A stretch of 64,000 nucleotides of DNA, from NCBI RefSeq assembly GCF_013409065.1, contig NZ_JACBZP010000001.1, positions 682,001 through 746,000 on the forward strand, in the 5' to 3' direction. The DNA comes from Spelaeicoccus albus (lineage in GTDB: Bacteria; Actinomycetota; Actinomycetes; Actinomycetales; Brevibacteriaceae). Both the position numbers and the translations under genes were made by a program. This document shows, piece after piece, positions 53,960 through 61,999 of this stretch. Within the stretch, counting starts at the first letter, position 1, and the number at the start of each line of letters is the position of its first letter. The notes beneath the pieces are model-generated. The model searched no databases, was not told the DNA's origin, and was given only the letters and a program-made list of their open reading frames with translations.

Positions 53960-54553
53960 ATGGCATTTCCGGCGAAATATCCAGAGTTGAACGCCACCGA
54001 GATGACCGATGAGGCCAGGCAGATACTGCTGAGGGTCCTCAAGGTCGCATTTCCGCACCCGAACTTTCCGGACGGGCCGTATGAGCGGATGGCCGACACG
54101 ATCATGGAGGAGGCGCAGAACTCCACGTGGTTCCGCGTGTCCCTGACACAGGGCCTGACCACGCTCGGCCACCTGGCCGGCGGCGATTTCCGGGAGTTGA
54201 ACGACGACGACGCCACGAAGGTGCTGCATCGCATCGAAACAACCGAATTCTTCGGGTTCATCCGCCGGACGACGGTGTTGAACCTTTACGACAATCAGGA
54301 CGCGTGGGACGTGCTCGGCTATGAAGGGCCGAGCTTCGACAAGGGCGGGTACGTGAATCGCGGGTTCAACGACCTCGATTGGCTTCCCGAGCCGCGTGTC
54401 GAGACCTATGACGGGCCCGAAGAGCTCGTCGAATTCACGGACGACGTCCCGCTGGCCGGCGGGCGCGCCCAGGTCGCCCATCCGCACGTCGACGTCCACA
54501 CGTCGAGCCAGCCCGGCGCGACGTCGACCGAAGCCGGGGAGGTTCGCAAATGA
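53960..54553 (+). CDS. Small subunit of a GMC oxidoreductase (gluconate-dehydrogenase-gamma-like)
   Basis: A 197-residue protein with mostly helical content in the first 145 residues (EMTDEARQILLRVLKVAFPHPNFPDGPYERMADTIMEEAQNSTWFRVSLTQGLTTLG, then TEFFGFIRRTTVLNLYDNQDAWDVLGYEGPSFDKGGYVNRGFNDLDWLPEPR). A disordered 50-residue tail ends in a His-rich segment (AHPHVDVHTSS). The region resembles the gluconate 2-dehydrogenase subunit 3 family, which assists GMC enzymes. The gene overlaps the GMC gene by ATGA. It carries no Tat signal, unusual for that family. Confidence 0.72.
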   Translation: MAFPAKYPELNATEMTDEARQILLRVLKVAFPHPNFPDGPYERMADTIMEEAQNSTWFRVSLTQGLTTLGHLAGGDFRELNDDDATKVLHRIETTEFFGFIRRTTVLNLYDNQDAWDVLGYEGPSFDKGGYVNRGFNDLDWLPEPRVETYDGPEELVEFTDDVPLAGGRAQVAHPHVDVHTSSQPGATSTEAGEVRK

Positions 54554-56115
54554 CTGCCATCGATCACGGCGAAGAATCCGTCGTCATCATCGGGTCCGGT
54601 GCCGGCGGCGGCACCCTTGCCTACGAACTGACCAAACGAGGTATCCCGGTGGTGGTCCTGGAAGCCGGGCCGTATCTGCGCCACGACGACTACGTGAACG
54701 ACGAGTGGGCGGCGTTCAATCAAATGGCGTGGCTCGACCCGCGCACCACGTCCGGCTCGTGGCGGATCGCCGGCGATTTCCCGAACTTGCCCGCCTGGAC
54801 GGTCAAGGCGGTCGGTGGAACGACGACGCACTGGTCGGGGGCGACTCCGCGGTTCAAGCGCCACGAGTTCGCCGATCGCAGTTCGTACGGCCGCATCGAC
54901 GGCGCCAACCTGCTCGACTGGCCGATTTCGCTCGACGAAATGGAGCCGTATTACGATCTCGCCGAGATCGCGATGGGGTCGACGCACGTGCACGGCCGCA
55001 AGCCGTTGCCGGCCAACAACAACTACAAGGTGTTCGCGAACGGGGCCGAGCGGATCGGGTACAAGCATTATTCGACCGGTCCGTACGCCACCAATGCGGA
55101 GGAATACGACGGCCGTCCGGCGTCCATCCAGGACGGCTTCAACTTCCAAGGCGACAAGAACAAATCCAAGTGGTCGACCCTTGTCAGAGAGATTCCGCGC
55201 GCCGAGGAGACCGGGTTGCTGGACCTGCGCCCGGAAAGTCACGTCGTCCAGATCACGCACGATGCGTCCGGACGCGCGGACGCCGTCCTCTATCTTGACG
55301 CCGAAGGAAACCTGCAGCGGCAGGCGGCGGCGCTCGTGTCGGTGGCGGCCAACACCATCGAGACGCCGCGGCTGCTGCTCATGTCGGCCAGCCCAATGTT
55401 CCCGGACGGCTTGGCCAACTCGTCCGGCCAGGTCGGGCGCAATTACATGCGCCACCTGACCGGCTCGGTGTTTGCCCGGTTCAACGACCCCGTGAACATG
55501 TACCGGGGAGAGACCATGGCGGGCGTCATCGCCGACGAATCGGGGCACAACGCCGATCGCGGCTTCGCCGGTGGGTACTACTTTGAAACGATTTCCCTGG
55601 GCCCGGCGTTCCTTGCCAGCTTTGTCGAGCCCGGAGCTTGGGGCAGGGAGCTCACCGAGATTCTGGACGCCTACGCCAATACGGCGGGGCTGTGGATCGT
55701 CGGCGAGGATCTGCCGCAAGAGACCAACCGGATCACGTTGAACACCACGGTGACCGACAAGCACGGGCTGCCGGTGCCGAACGTGCACTACGACGACCAT
55801 CTCAATGACGTGGCCATGCGAGCCCACGCCTACGGGCAGGCCGAGAAGCTGTACGACGCGGTCGGCGCGGTCGGATCGCACCGGACGCCGCCGTATCCGT
55901 CCACGCACAACCTCGGCACGTCGCGGATGAGCGCGAATCCCGAGGACGGCGTCGTCGACAAGTGGGGGCGTGCGCACGACGTTCCGAACCTCTTCGTCAG
56001 CGACGGGTCCGTGTTCACGACCTCGGCTGCCGCGAACCCGACGCTGACCATCGTGGCGCTTGCCATCCGCCAGGCCGAGTACATCGCCGACCAGCTGAAG
56101 ACCGGCGGCATTTGA
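54550..56115 (+). CDS. GMC family FAD-dependent oxidoreductase
   Basis: A 521-residue GMC enzyme. The N-terminal FAD motif is VVIIGSGAGGGTLAYELTKRGIPVVVLEAGPY. The catalytic His is in STHNLGTSRM (near 459) and a second FAD contact in NLFVSDGSVFTTSAAANPTLTIVALAIRQAEYI. It also has a GGTTTHWSGATPRF motif. It oxidises an alcohol or sugar to the ketone, with electrons going to an unknown acceptor. ATGA overlap to the small subunit suggests a two-subunit enzyme, like gluconate or fructose dehydrogenase. No cytochrome c subunit is visible, and no signal peptide. Confidence 0.88.
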   Translation: MTAIDHGEESVVIIGSGAGGGTLAYELTKRGIPVVVLEAGPYLRHDDYVNDEWAAFNQMAWLDPRTTSGSWRIAGDFPNLPAWTVKAVGGTTTHWSGATPRFKRHEFADRSSYGRIDGANLLDWPISLDEMEPYYDLAEIAMGSTHVHGRKPLPANNNYKVFANGAERIGYKHYSTGPYATNAEEYDGRPASIQDGFNFQGDKNKSKWSTLVREIPRAEETGLLDLRPESHVVQITHDASGRADAVLYLDAEGNLQRQAAALVSVAANTIETPRLLLMSASPMFPDGLANSSGQVGRNYMRHLTGSVFARFNDPVNMYRGETMAGVIADESGHNADRGFAGGYYFETISLGPAFLASFVEPGAWGRELTEILDAYANTAGLWIVGEDLPQETNRITLNTTVTDKHGLPVPNVHYDDHLNDVAMRAHAYGQAEKLYDAVGAVGSHRTPPYPSTHNLGTSRMSANPEDGVVDKWGRAHDVPNLFVSDGSVFTTSAAANPTLTIVALAIRQAEYIADQLKTGGI

Positions 56116-56190
56116 TGCCAATGCTCTGACGCACGATTCCAACCGGCCGAACTCTCAGCCAAGCTCGGTGACGGTCACGGGCCCGGCGGA

Positions 56191-57012
56191 TTAGCGCCGC
56201 ATCGTGCCGGAACGGTAATAGGTGCTGACGTTGTTGGCGCTTTCACGCAGCGTGCGTTCGATAGACCGCTCACGGCTCCGCGACACATCGCCGCTCGGGG
56301 CGCTGACGGCGACGGCGCCGATGAGTGCCCCGGCGCCGTTGTGCACGCCGATCGCCGCGCAGGTCATGCCGGGCACGAATTCGGCGTGTTCCCAGGCGAT
56401 GCCGCTGGTGGCGACCTGACGGAGATGGTCGTCCAGCTCGGCGCGTGAGGTGATGGTGAAGGGCGTCAACCGGGGAAGGCCGTGCACGTCGAGATATTGG
56501 TCCAGTTGTTCGCCGGCCATTCCGGCCAGCAGCGTCTTGCCGAATGCGGTGGCGTGTGCGGCTTCGTGAAACCCGAACCGGAGCGGCTGGATCCGGCGGT
56601 GGTCGGGACAATCGTCCACGTACGCGACGACGACGTCGGCGCCGCGGTACACCGCGAAATATCCGGCAGCCTCGGTCGCCTGGTGCAACCGCGCGACTTC
56701 GGCACGCACCGTGGCCGGCACCCCGACCTGGCGGTGCAGGGATACGCCGAGGCGGTCGAGCTTGTAGCCGAGTTCGAAGCGCTTCATGCCCTTCAAGTGA
56801 ACCAAGTAGTCGCTGCGCACCAGCGTTGCCATCAGCCGGTACACGGTGGGCAGCGGATAACCGAGCGTATCCGAGACTTCCTTCGCCGTGGCGCCGCCGC
56901 GCTCGGCCACGAGTTCGAGGATGGCGAACGACTTCTCGAGGGTGACAACACCGGTCTCCCGGTCGGCGCCCGACTGCGCCACCTCGACGTCCGCCTGCCC
57001 ACGTGCCTTCAT
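56191..57012 (-). CDS. IclR family transcriptional regulator
   Basis: A 273-residue regulator with the winged helix near residues 20-80 (TLEKSFAILELVAERGGATAKEVSDTLGYPLPTVYRLMATLVRSDYLV) and an effector domain (VPATVRAEVARLHQATEAAGYFAVYRGADVVVAYVDDCP, FGKTLLAGM, HAEFVPGMTCAAIGVHNGAGALIGAVAVSAP). The gene converges on the GMC operon, with a 75-base gap. IclR proteins commonly control catabolic genes such as the adjacent alcohol/GMC set. ATG 57012 is weakly supported; the upstream reading falls in a palindromic repeat. Confidence 0.9.
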   Translation of the reverse strand: MKARGQADVEVAQSGADRETGVVTLEKSFAILELVAERGGATAKEVSDTLGYPLPTVYRLMATLVRSDYLVHLKGMKRFELGYKLDRLGVSLHRQVGVPATVRAEVARLHQATEAAGYFAVYRGADVVVAYVDDCPDHRRIQPLRFGFHEAAHATAFGKTLLAGMAGEQLDQYLDVHGLPRLTPFTITSRAELDDHLRQVATSGIAWEHAEFVPGMTCAAIGVHNGAGALIGAVAVSAPSGDVSRSRERSIERTLRESANNVSTYYRSGTMRR

Positions 57013-57043
57013 ACACCGATTCTGCCCCGTCCACACTGTTTGT

Positions 57044-57117
57044 CCACTGCGGGGTCATTTGTCCCCCACGGGGTTGAACCTTTAACCCCGCGGCCGACAA
57101 ACCACCCCGCACGGTGG
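57044..57117. repeat. Imperfect palindromic repeat, copy 2 (GGGGTGGTTTG family)
   Basis: Outer arms GCGGGGTCATTTGTC (57049-57063) and GACAAACCACCCCGC (57096-57110) pair with two mismatches. An inner stem CGGGGTT (57069-57075) pairs with AACCCCG (57084-57090). Compared with 17731-17800 it shares TTTGTCCCCCACGG and AAACCACCCCGC in the same order and orientation. Confidence 0.6.
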
Positions 57118-57138
57118 AATGGGACCGGGAATGGACTC

Positions 57139-57576
57139 CTACATGTCGTAGTCCAGGGCGATGTCGAATCCGTCATCGCTGTGGCCGCTCAAGTCGATGG
57201 AGGCCTTGCCGCGCAAGGAAGCAAGGTCGCCCGTGCCGAGCCCTTCGACGACCGTCAGTGTTTCGCGCACCCCGGCCGTGTCTTGTTCTCCTGCATGTTG
57301 CATCACAAACGACCCGGCGCGGCCGTCAAGGCTGCCCTCGAACCGTTCGAAGGCCACGACCGGCGCCGCGCCTTCCCGGTACGAGATCAAGTAGGCGACG
57401 CTGCTCGTGCCCTCCAACGCTCCCGAGTACGCATAGGTGACGTCGGCACGCGAAAACCCGCGCTTCGGATAGTACGTGCCGTTCATCTCGGCGCCTTCGC
57501 CGTCGATATCGGCGATGATCGTCTCGTCCCACGACTTGACGTGAAACTTCGCGGTTGCCTGATATGTCCTATTCAT
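57139..57576 (-). CDS. DUF3224 domain protein
   Basis: A 145-residue beta-barrel protein: RTYQATAKFHVKSWDETIIADIDGEGAEMNGTYYPKRGFSRADVTYAYSGALEGTSSVAYLISYREGAAPVVAFERFEGSLDGRAGSFVMQHAG. The DUF3224 family has this pattern, and the ADVTYxYxGxLEGTSxVxYL core is characteristic. Function is unknown, though relatives look lipocalin-like. ATG 57576. It lies 82 bases downstream of a DUF899 gene on the same strand. Confidence 0.9.
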   Translation of the reverse strand: MNRTYQATAKFHVKSWDETIIADIDGEGAEMNGTYYPKRGFSRADVTYAYSGALEGTSSVAYLISYREGAAPVVAFERFEGSLDGRAGSFVMQHAGEQDTAGVRETLTVVEGLGTGDLASLRGKASIDLSGHSDDGFDIALDYDM

Positions 57577-57657
57577 GGATTGAGAGTACGGGCACGGCGC
57601 CGAGCCGTCTTGAAGAAAAGCGACATGCGAACCGAGCGACGCCCGACGCCGCGGGAC

Positions 57658-58332
57658 TTACCCGTAGGTCGGATACTGCGGCCAACCGGCGGGGCTGTCT
57701 TCCCAGTCCTGCTGGCGGCCGTAGACGGTGCGGTCCATGATGTGCGCGACCGGCAAAATCGCTTCGGTGCCGCGGGCCGTCGTCGCATACGTCAGGTATG
57801 GCTTGCCGTCTCTGAGCAGGTAATACGAGTAGCCGGGGAGCGGCCCTTCCCGGCCCGCATCGTCGGCCCGTGTCCATCCCCAATCGTAGTGATAGGTGGT
57901 ATCGGCAGACGACACCCACAGGTGGTTCCAGCCTCGCTGTGCGCGCCATCGTTCGAGTTTCTCGATCGGCGCCTGCGACACCATGGCAAAGGCGATTCCC
58001 TCGCCCGCCAGGCGACCCATATTGGCCGGCAGGTTGTCGACGGCCCAGCTGCAGCTCGGGCAGCCCTCGTCCCAGTCGGGGCCGTACATGACGTTCTGCA
58101 CGAGCAAAAGATATTTGTCGCCGAACATCTCCGTGAGCCGGACCGGGCCGCCCGGTCCGGTAAACGAATAGTCCTCCACGGCGACCATCGGCAGGCGCCG
58201 ACGGCGGGCCGACACGCGATCGCCGTGCCGAGTGACCTCCTTTTCGGCCTCGATCTGCTCGGCGAGAGCCGCATCGAAGCCGGCGCGGTCGACGACGTCG
58301 GGCGCCGCATCGGGCTGATCCTGCTTGTTCAT
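57658..58332 (-). CDS. DUF899 thioredoxin-like protein
   Basis: A 224-residue DUF899-family protein. The EIEAEKEVTRHGDRVSARRRRLPMVAVEDYSFTGPGGPVRLTEMFGDKYLLLVQNVMYGPDWDEGCPSCSWAVDNLP segment contains the CPSC site. The tail includes NHLWVSSADTTYHYDWGW and YYLLRDGKPYLTYATTARG. The family has a thioredoxin-like fold but no known substrate. ATG 58332 follows GAAGGGAAG. It may be cotranscribed with the DUF3224 gene. Confidence 0.9.
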   Translation of the reverse strand: MNKQDQPDAAPDVVDRAGFDAALAEQIEAEKEVTRHGDRVSARRRRLPMVAVEDYSFTGPGGPVRLTEMFGDKYLLLVQNVMYGPDWDEGCPSCSWAVDNLPANMGRLAGEGIAFAMVSQAPIEKLERWRAQRGWNHLWVSSADTTYHYDWGWTRADDAGREGPLPGYSYYLLRDGKPYLTYATTARGTEAILPVAHIMDRTVYGRQQDWEDSPAGWPQYPTYG

Positions 58333-58526
58333 GTCTTCCCTTCTCTCGGTCGGCGTCCGAACGCACTGTCCGAATGCACAGTTCGACTGCACCGAGCGGG
58401 TGCGTCGCCGGTGTTCGATCGCCGACATCTTTACGGGGGTAGACGAGTGCACAGTGCCGGAGTCATCGGCCGGTGCGACAATTTTCCGCCCAGCCCACGG
58501 ACACGGAAACGACCTAGAGTGGGGGC

Positions 58527-59336
58527 GTGAGAGACGAGCATCTCGGCCGGGACCACGCCATCGTGGGGCCGACCGCGGCTGCTCAACACATCAACGTCCG
58601 CCGGATGGTACCGTCGGCGCGCTGGGAACCGTTCGTGGAGTACTTCTGGCTCGTGCGCTGGTCCTGCGACCTTCCGCATGCGCAGCAGGTGATCCCCCAG
58701 CCGTGCATTCACGTCGCTGCGGAAATTTGGGACGGCGTGCCGCGCCTGCTGGTCAACGGCGTCACCCGCAAGCCTTTCACCCGGACGCTCCACGGCACCG
58801 GTCACACGCTGGGTGCGGCTTTCCGGCCGGCGAGTTTCCGTGCACTGCTTGGCGCGGACGTCGGGACGGTTTCCGGCCGCACGATTCCAATGGCGGAATT
58901 GACCGGGCGGGACGACGTGGCGGCAGCGTCCGCGATCCTGGACGCGGAAGTCACCGATGAGCGAATGGTCGACGTTTTTGAAGGCTACCTCGACCTGCAT
59001 GACGCGGCGAAGGATCCGGTGGCCGAAAGGATCAATGCGCTGGTACGCGTCGCCGAGACGGACCGGTCACTGGTCAGGGCATCCCAGTTGGCCGAAATGG
59101 CAGGGGTCAGCCTCCGCACGCTCGAGCGGCAGTTCACCGCCTACCTCGGCATCGGCCCGAAGTGGGTGGTGCAACGGTTCCGGCTGTTGGACGCCGCAGC
59201 TGCCGCGCATACCGGTGCGGCAACCGATTGGGCGGCGCTGGCAGACGAGTTGGGCTTTAGCGACCAGGCACATTTGACGCGCGCGTTCACGGCAGTCGTC
59301 GGCACTCCGCCGGCCACCTATCAGCGCGAGGCCTGA
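58527..59336 (+). CDS. AraC family transcriptional regulator
   Basis: A 269-residue regulator. The N-terminal part (about 25-145) is a beta domain of the DUF6597-like type (RWEPFVEYFWLVRWSCDLPHAQQVIPQPCIHVAAE). The C-terminal DNA-binding domain (about 180-265) has two helix-turn-helix motifs: VRASQLAEMAGVSLRTLERQFTAYLGIGPKWVVQRFRLLDAA, and ADELGFSDQAHLTRAFTAVVGTPPATYQRE. GTG 58527 is the start; no ATG is in place. It is divergent from the DUF899 gene and its target is unknown. Confidence 0.88.
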   Translation: MRDEHLGRDHAIVGPTAAAQHINVRRMVPSARWEPFVEYFWLVRWSCDLPHAQQVIPQPCIHVAAEIWDGVPRLLVNGVTRKPFTRTLHGTGHTLGAAFRPASFRALLGADVGTVSGRTIPMAELTGRDDVAAASAILDAEVTDERMVDVFEGYLDLHDAAKDPVAERINALVRVAETDRSLVRASQLAEMAGVSLRTLERQFTAYLGIGPKWVVQRFRLLDAAAAAHTGAATDWAALADELGFSDQAHLTRAFTAVVGTPPATYQREA

Positions 59337-59378
59337 CGAGGCGAGCCGGCACGGCGCCGGGCCGACCAGGCCCTCCCG

Positions 59379-59810
59379 TCAGTGGTGGGATCTCAAGTAT
59401 TTCCGGACGGCGTCCGGCAGCTTCTCGCCGTCGCCGGCTGGTTTGCTGCGCTTCAGCGAATAGAACCCCGCGTCGTCACGCGACTCGCCGGCGGCCACCG
59501 CGACGGACGGATCCAGCCCTTTGACGGCGAAAATCGTCTGCAGCGGTTCCGGCGGCTCGCTGCGCTTACCGCTGCCGCCCGTGTCATTGCACTGCGGGAT
59601 GCGGCCGGTGCCGAGGCGCTCGCCGGTGGTGAAGTCCACGTTTGCAAGTCCCGTATACATCCGGTGTTCGAACTTCACCCGGTCCTCGCACGACCCGCCG
59701 CCCGATCCGGACGACGTGCAACCGGACGCGAGCAGCACTGCTGCGGCAATCGCGGCACAGACCGCGATACCCGTCGTCCCCTTGCGGGGCAGTGCCGCGG
59801 CAGCGCTCAT
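59379..59810 (-). CDS. Small lipoprotein of unknown function
   Basis: A 143-residue lipoprotein. The signal peptide (1-30) ends in a lipobox LASG-Cys31 (AVLLASGCTSSGSGGGS). The mature part contains a few aromatic residues (SCEDRVKFEHRMYTGLANVDFTTGERLGTGRIPQCND) and a second Cys, suggesting a disulphide. The family resembles actinobacterial DUF6281 proteins. ATG 59810. It converges with AraC and has no informative neighbour. Confidence 0.82.
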   Translation of the reverse strand: MSAAAALPRKGTTGIAVCAAIAAAVLLASGCTSSGSGGGSCEDRVKFEHRMYTGLANVDFTTGERLGTGRIPQCNDTGGSGKRSEPPEPLQTIFAVKGLDPSVAVAAGESRDDAGFYSLKRSKPAGDGEKLPDAVRKYLRSHH

Positions 59811-59846
59811 TGCATTGTTATAGCACCATCATGCGGCGTGCAGCAG

Positions 59847-60269
59847 TCACCGCGCCTCCTGCGGGTACTTCTTTTGCACGGCTTCCCAGTCGCCGCCGGC
59901 AGCAATTGGGTCCATCCACATCACTTCCCAATGATGGCCGTCCGGATCGGAAAACGCCCGCGAGCGCATGAACCCGAGCTCCTGCGGTGTGCCTTCCACG
60001 GCACCTGCCGCGACGGCCTTGTCAACGATGGCATCAATCTCGTCGGGATTCTCCGTGCTGATGGCATTCATCCCGGCCGACGTCGCGTGTGCATCGGCGA
60101 TCGGCTTGTCCGTGAACTGCGCGTAGTGCTCGTGGGTCAGCAGCATGATGTGAATGGTGTCGCTGACGGTGATCGCCGCCGCATTCTCGTCGGTGAACAA
60201 TGGATTCCCGGTCCAGCCGAAGCTCGTATAGAACGCTTTCGACTTGTCGAGGTCGCGCAAATAGTTCAT
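59847..60269 (-). CDS. VOC family protein
   Basis: A 140-residue glyoxalase-fold protein: [54 protein letters not shown], then [46 protein letters not shown]. The final [10 protein letters not shown] has the Glu ligand expected of the metal site. ATG 60269. It is divergent from the tetR gene with only 51 bases between. Confidence 0.88.
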   Translation of the reverse strand: MNYLRDLDKSKAFYTSFGWTGNPLFTDENAAAITVSDTIHIMLLTHEHYAQFTDKPIADAHATSAGMNAISTENPDEIDAIVDKAVAAGAVEGTPQELGFMRSRAFSDPDGHHWEVMWMDPIAAGGDWEAVQKKYPQEAR

Positions 60270-60284
60270 CGGTCGCGAATACCG

Positions 60285-60330
60285 TTGACAACGAGATTGA
60301 ACACGCGTTCAATATTAAACATGCGTTCAA
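60285..60330 (+). promoter_or_regulatory. Promoter and tandem operators of tetR/ABC operon
   Basis: TTGACA at 60285-60290. Two matched dyads follow: TTGAAC-ACGC-GTTCAA (60297-60312) and TTAAAC-ATGC-GTTCAA (60315-60330), 18 bases apart. The second covers the ATG at 60321. The -10 is likely near 60308-60314, which places the start point at or just before the ATG; a leaderless transcript is plausible. TetR autoregulation is the simple reading. Confidence 0.65.
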
Positions 60331-61031
60331 CGATCCCGGACTCGTCGACAACGGCCGGCCGAATCCGCACAGCGGCAATCGAGAGATTCGGCAGGTCCGG
60401 CTTTTCGGTGAGTTTGCGCGCGATCGCGGCGGACGCCGGCGTGAGCGCAGGGCTGATCGTGCACCACTTCGGTTCACGCGAGGGGCTCGAGCAGGCGTGC
60501 GACGAACTGGTGGCCGCGACAATTCGCGAGTGCAAGATGGCGTTCGCGGTCACGTCCGACGCCGGCACGATCTTGTCGCAGATGATGGCCCTGGACGAAT
60601 ACGCGCCGCAAGTCGTTTACCTCTTGCGCCGGCTCCAGGCCGGCGGGCACCATGCCCGCGGATTCATGCGATCACTCATCGACGACTCGTACGATTACAT
60701 CGAGGCCGGGGTGGCCGCCGGCACCATCCGTCCGAGCCGCGATCCATGGGCGCGCGCCAAGTATCTGACCCTGACGACTATGGGCGGGCTCGTGTTGCAA
60801 CTGACCTTGCGCGGCGACCTCGACGACTCCGACCTCGACCAGCCGGGAGCCCTGCGCTCCCTTGCCGATTTCAGCACCGGTCCGGCGCTCGAACTCTACA
60901 GCGAACCCTTCTTCACCGACCGGAAGCTCTTCGACGCGTTCGTCGAACACGAAAACGAAACCCCCTGGGCGGGCGCCGACTCTCGCGCCCCCGGCGGCCC
61001 TCCGCCCGACTCCCCGCGAGGACAATCATGA
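60321..61031 (+). CDS. TetR family regulator of the ABC exporter
   Basis: A 236-residue regulator with the domain [53 protein letters not shown]. The larger C-terminal domain includes a conserved-looking [37 protein letters not shown]. No ribosome site lies before ATG 60321, consistent with leaderless translation. The stop overlaps the ATG of the ABC gene (ATGA), so regulator and exporter are one operon. It should bind the two dyads upstream. Confidence 0.88.
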   Translation: MRSTIPDSSTTAGRIRTAAIERFGRSGFSVSLRAIAADAGVSAGLIVHHFGSREGLEQACDELVAATIRECKMAFAVTSDAGTILSQMMALDEYAPQVVYLLRRLQAGGHHARGFMRSLIDDSYDYIEAGVAAGTIRPSRDPWARAKYLTLTTMGGLVLQLTLRGDLDDSDLDQPGALRSLADFSTGPALELYSEPFFTDRKLFDAFVEHENETPWAGADSRAPGGPPPDSPRGQS

Positions 61032-61996
61032 ATGACGCCATCAGCATCTCCCACCTCGATAAATCGTTCGGCACCGTCCAGGCGCTCGATTCGCTCGACC
61101 TGGCCGTCGCCGCCGGTGAGGTCGCCGGGTTTCTCGGGCCGAACGGCGCCGGCAAGTCCACCACCATCCGTGTGCTGCTCGGGCTCATGCGCGCGGACGC
61201 CGGCTCGGTGCGCCTTTTGGACGGCGACCCGTGGGCGGAGGCCACCCGGCTGCACAAACGCCTGGCGTACGTGCCCGGCGACGTCAACCTGTGGCCGAGC
61301 CTTTCCGGCGGCGAAGCCATCGACTTGTTTTCGCGCCTGCGCGGATCCGTGGATCCGCGCAGGCGCGCCGAACTCCTCGAACGGTTCGAGCTCGACCCCA
61401 CCAAAAAGGGGCGGACGTACTCCAAGGGCAATCGGCAAAAGGTCGCACTCGTCGCCGCGCTGGCAGCCGACGTCGAGCTGTACATCCTGGACGAGCCGAC
61501 GTCCGGACTCGATCCGCTGATGGAGCGCGTCTTCCAGGAGTGCATCCGCGAACTGCGCGCCGAAGGCCGGTCGATCTTGCTCTCCAGCCACATCCTCGCC
61601 GAGGTCGAAACTCTGTGCGACACCGTCACGATCATTCGAGGCGGCCGCACCGTGCAGTCCGGCACGCTGGACGATTTGCGGCATTTGACGCGCGCCACAG
61701 TCACTGCGGCGCTGGACGGCGACACTGCCGGTTTGGCGGACGTCGTGGGCGTCCACGATCTACGGGCCGACGACGGACACGTGACTTTCAGCGTCGACAA
61801 CAGTCAGTTGACTCCGGTGCTCGAGGCGTTGGCGAAGCTCGGGCCGCGGAATCTGGTCTGCTCGCCGCCGTCGCTGGAAGAGCTGTTCATGCGGCAGTAT
61901 TCGGCCGGCGGTGCCGGCGAGCGTCACTGTGCCGACGACGCACCCGCCCGCTCCGACTCCGGGCACCGTCCCAAACATTCCGCGAAGGCGTCCTGA
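61028..61996 (+). CDS. ABC exporter ATP-binding protein
   Basis: A 322-residue ATPase: Walker [12 protein letters not shown]-loop [17 protein letters not shown], degenerate signature [15 protein letters not shown], Walker [14 protein letters not shown] and His in [11 protein letters not shown]. The [10 protein letters not shown] segment near the Q-loop is found in actinobacterial drug/peptide ABC exporters of the two-domain permease type. ATGA overlap with tetR fixes ATG 61028. The C-terminal tail after residue 300 is disordered. Confidence 0.9.
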   Translation: MNDAISISHLDKSFGTVQALDSLDLAVAAGEVAGFLGPNGAGKSTTIRVLLGLMRADAGSVRLLDGDPWAEATRLHKRLAYVPGDVNLWPSLSGGEAIDLFSRLRGSVDPRRRAELLERFELDPTKKGRTYSKGNRQKVALVAALAADVELYILDEPTSGLDPLMERVFQECIRELRAEGRSILLSSHILAEVETLCDTVTIIRGGRTVQSGTLDDLRHLTRATVTAALDGDTAGLADVVGVHDLRADDGHVTFSVDNSQLTPVLEALAKLGPRNLVCSPPSLEELFMRQYSAGGAGERHCADDAPARSDSGHRPKHSAKAS

Positions 61997-61999
61997 ATC

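Noticed and set aside
54406-56142. Long minus-strand reading frame of 578 codons opposite the GMC oxidoreductase
   Set aside because: It is Arg/Gly/His/Val-rich with no motif, and lies wholly antisense to a gene with clear FAD and catalytic signatures. High GC content opens such frames.
56482-58530. Long plus-strand reading frame of 682 codons across IclR, DUF3224 and DUF899 genes
   Set aside because: It is antisense to three genes with family signatures and crosses a palindromic repeat. No domain is visible.
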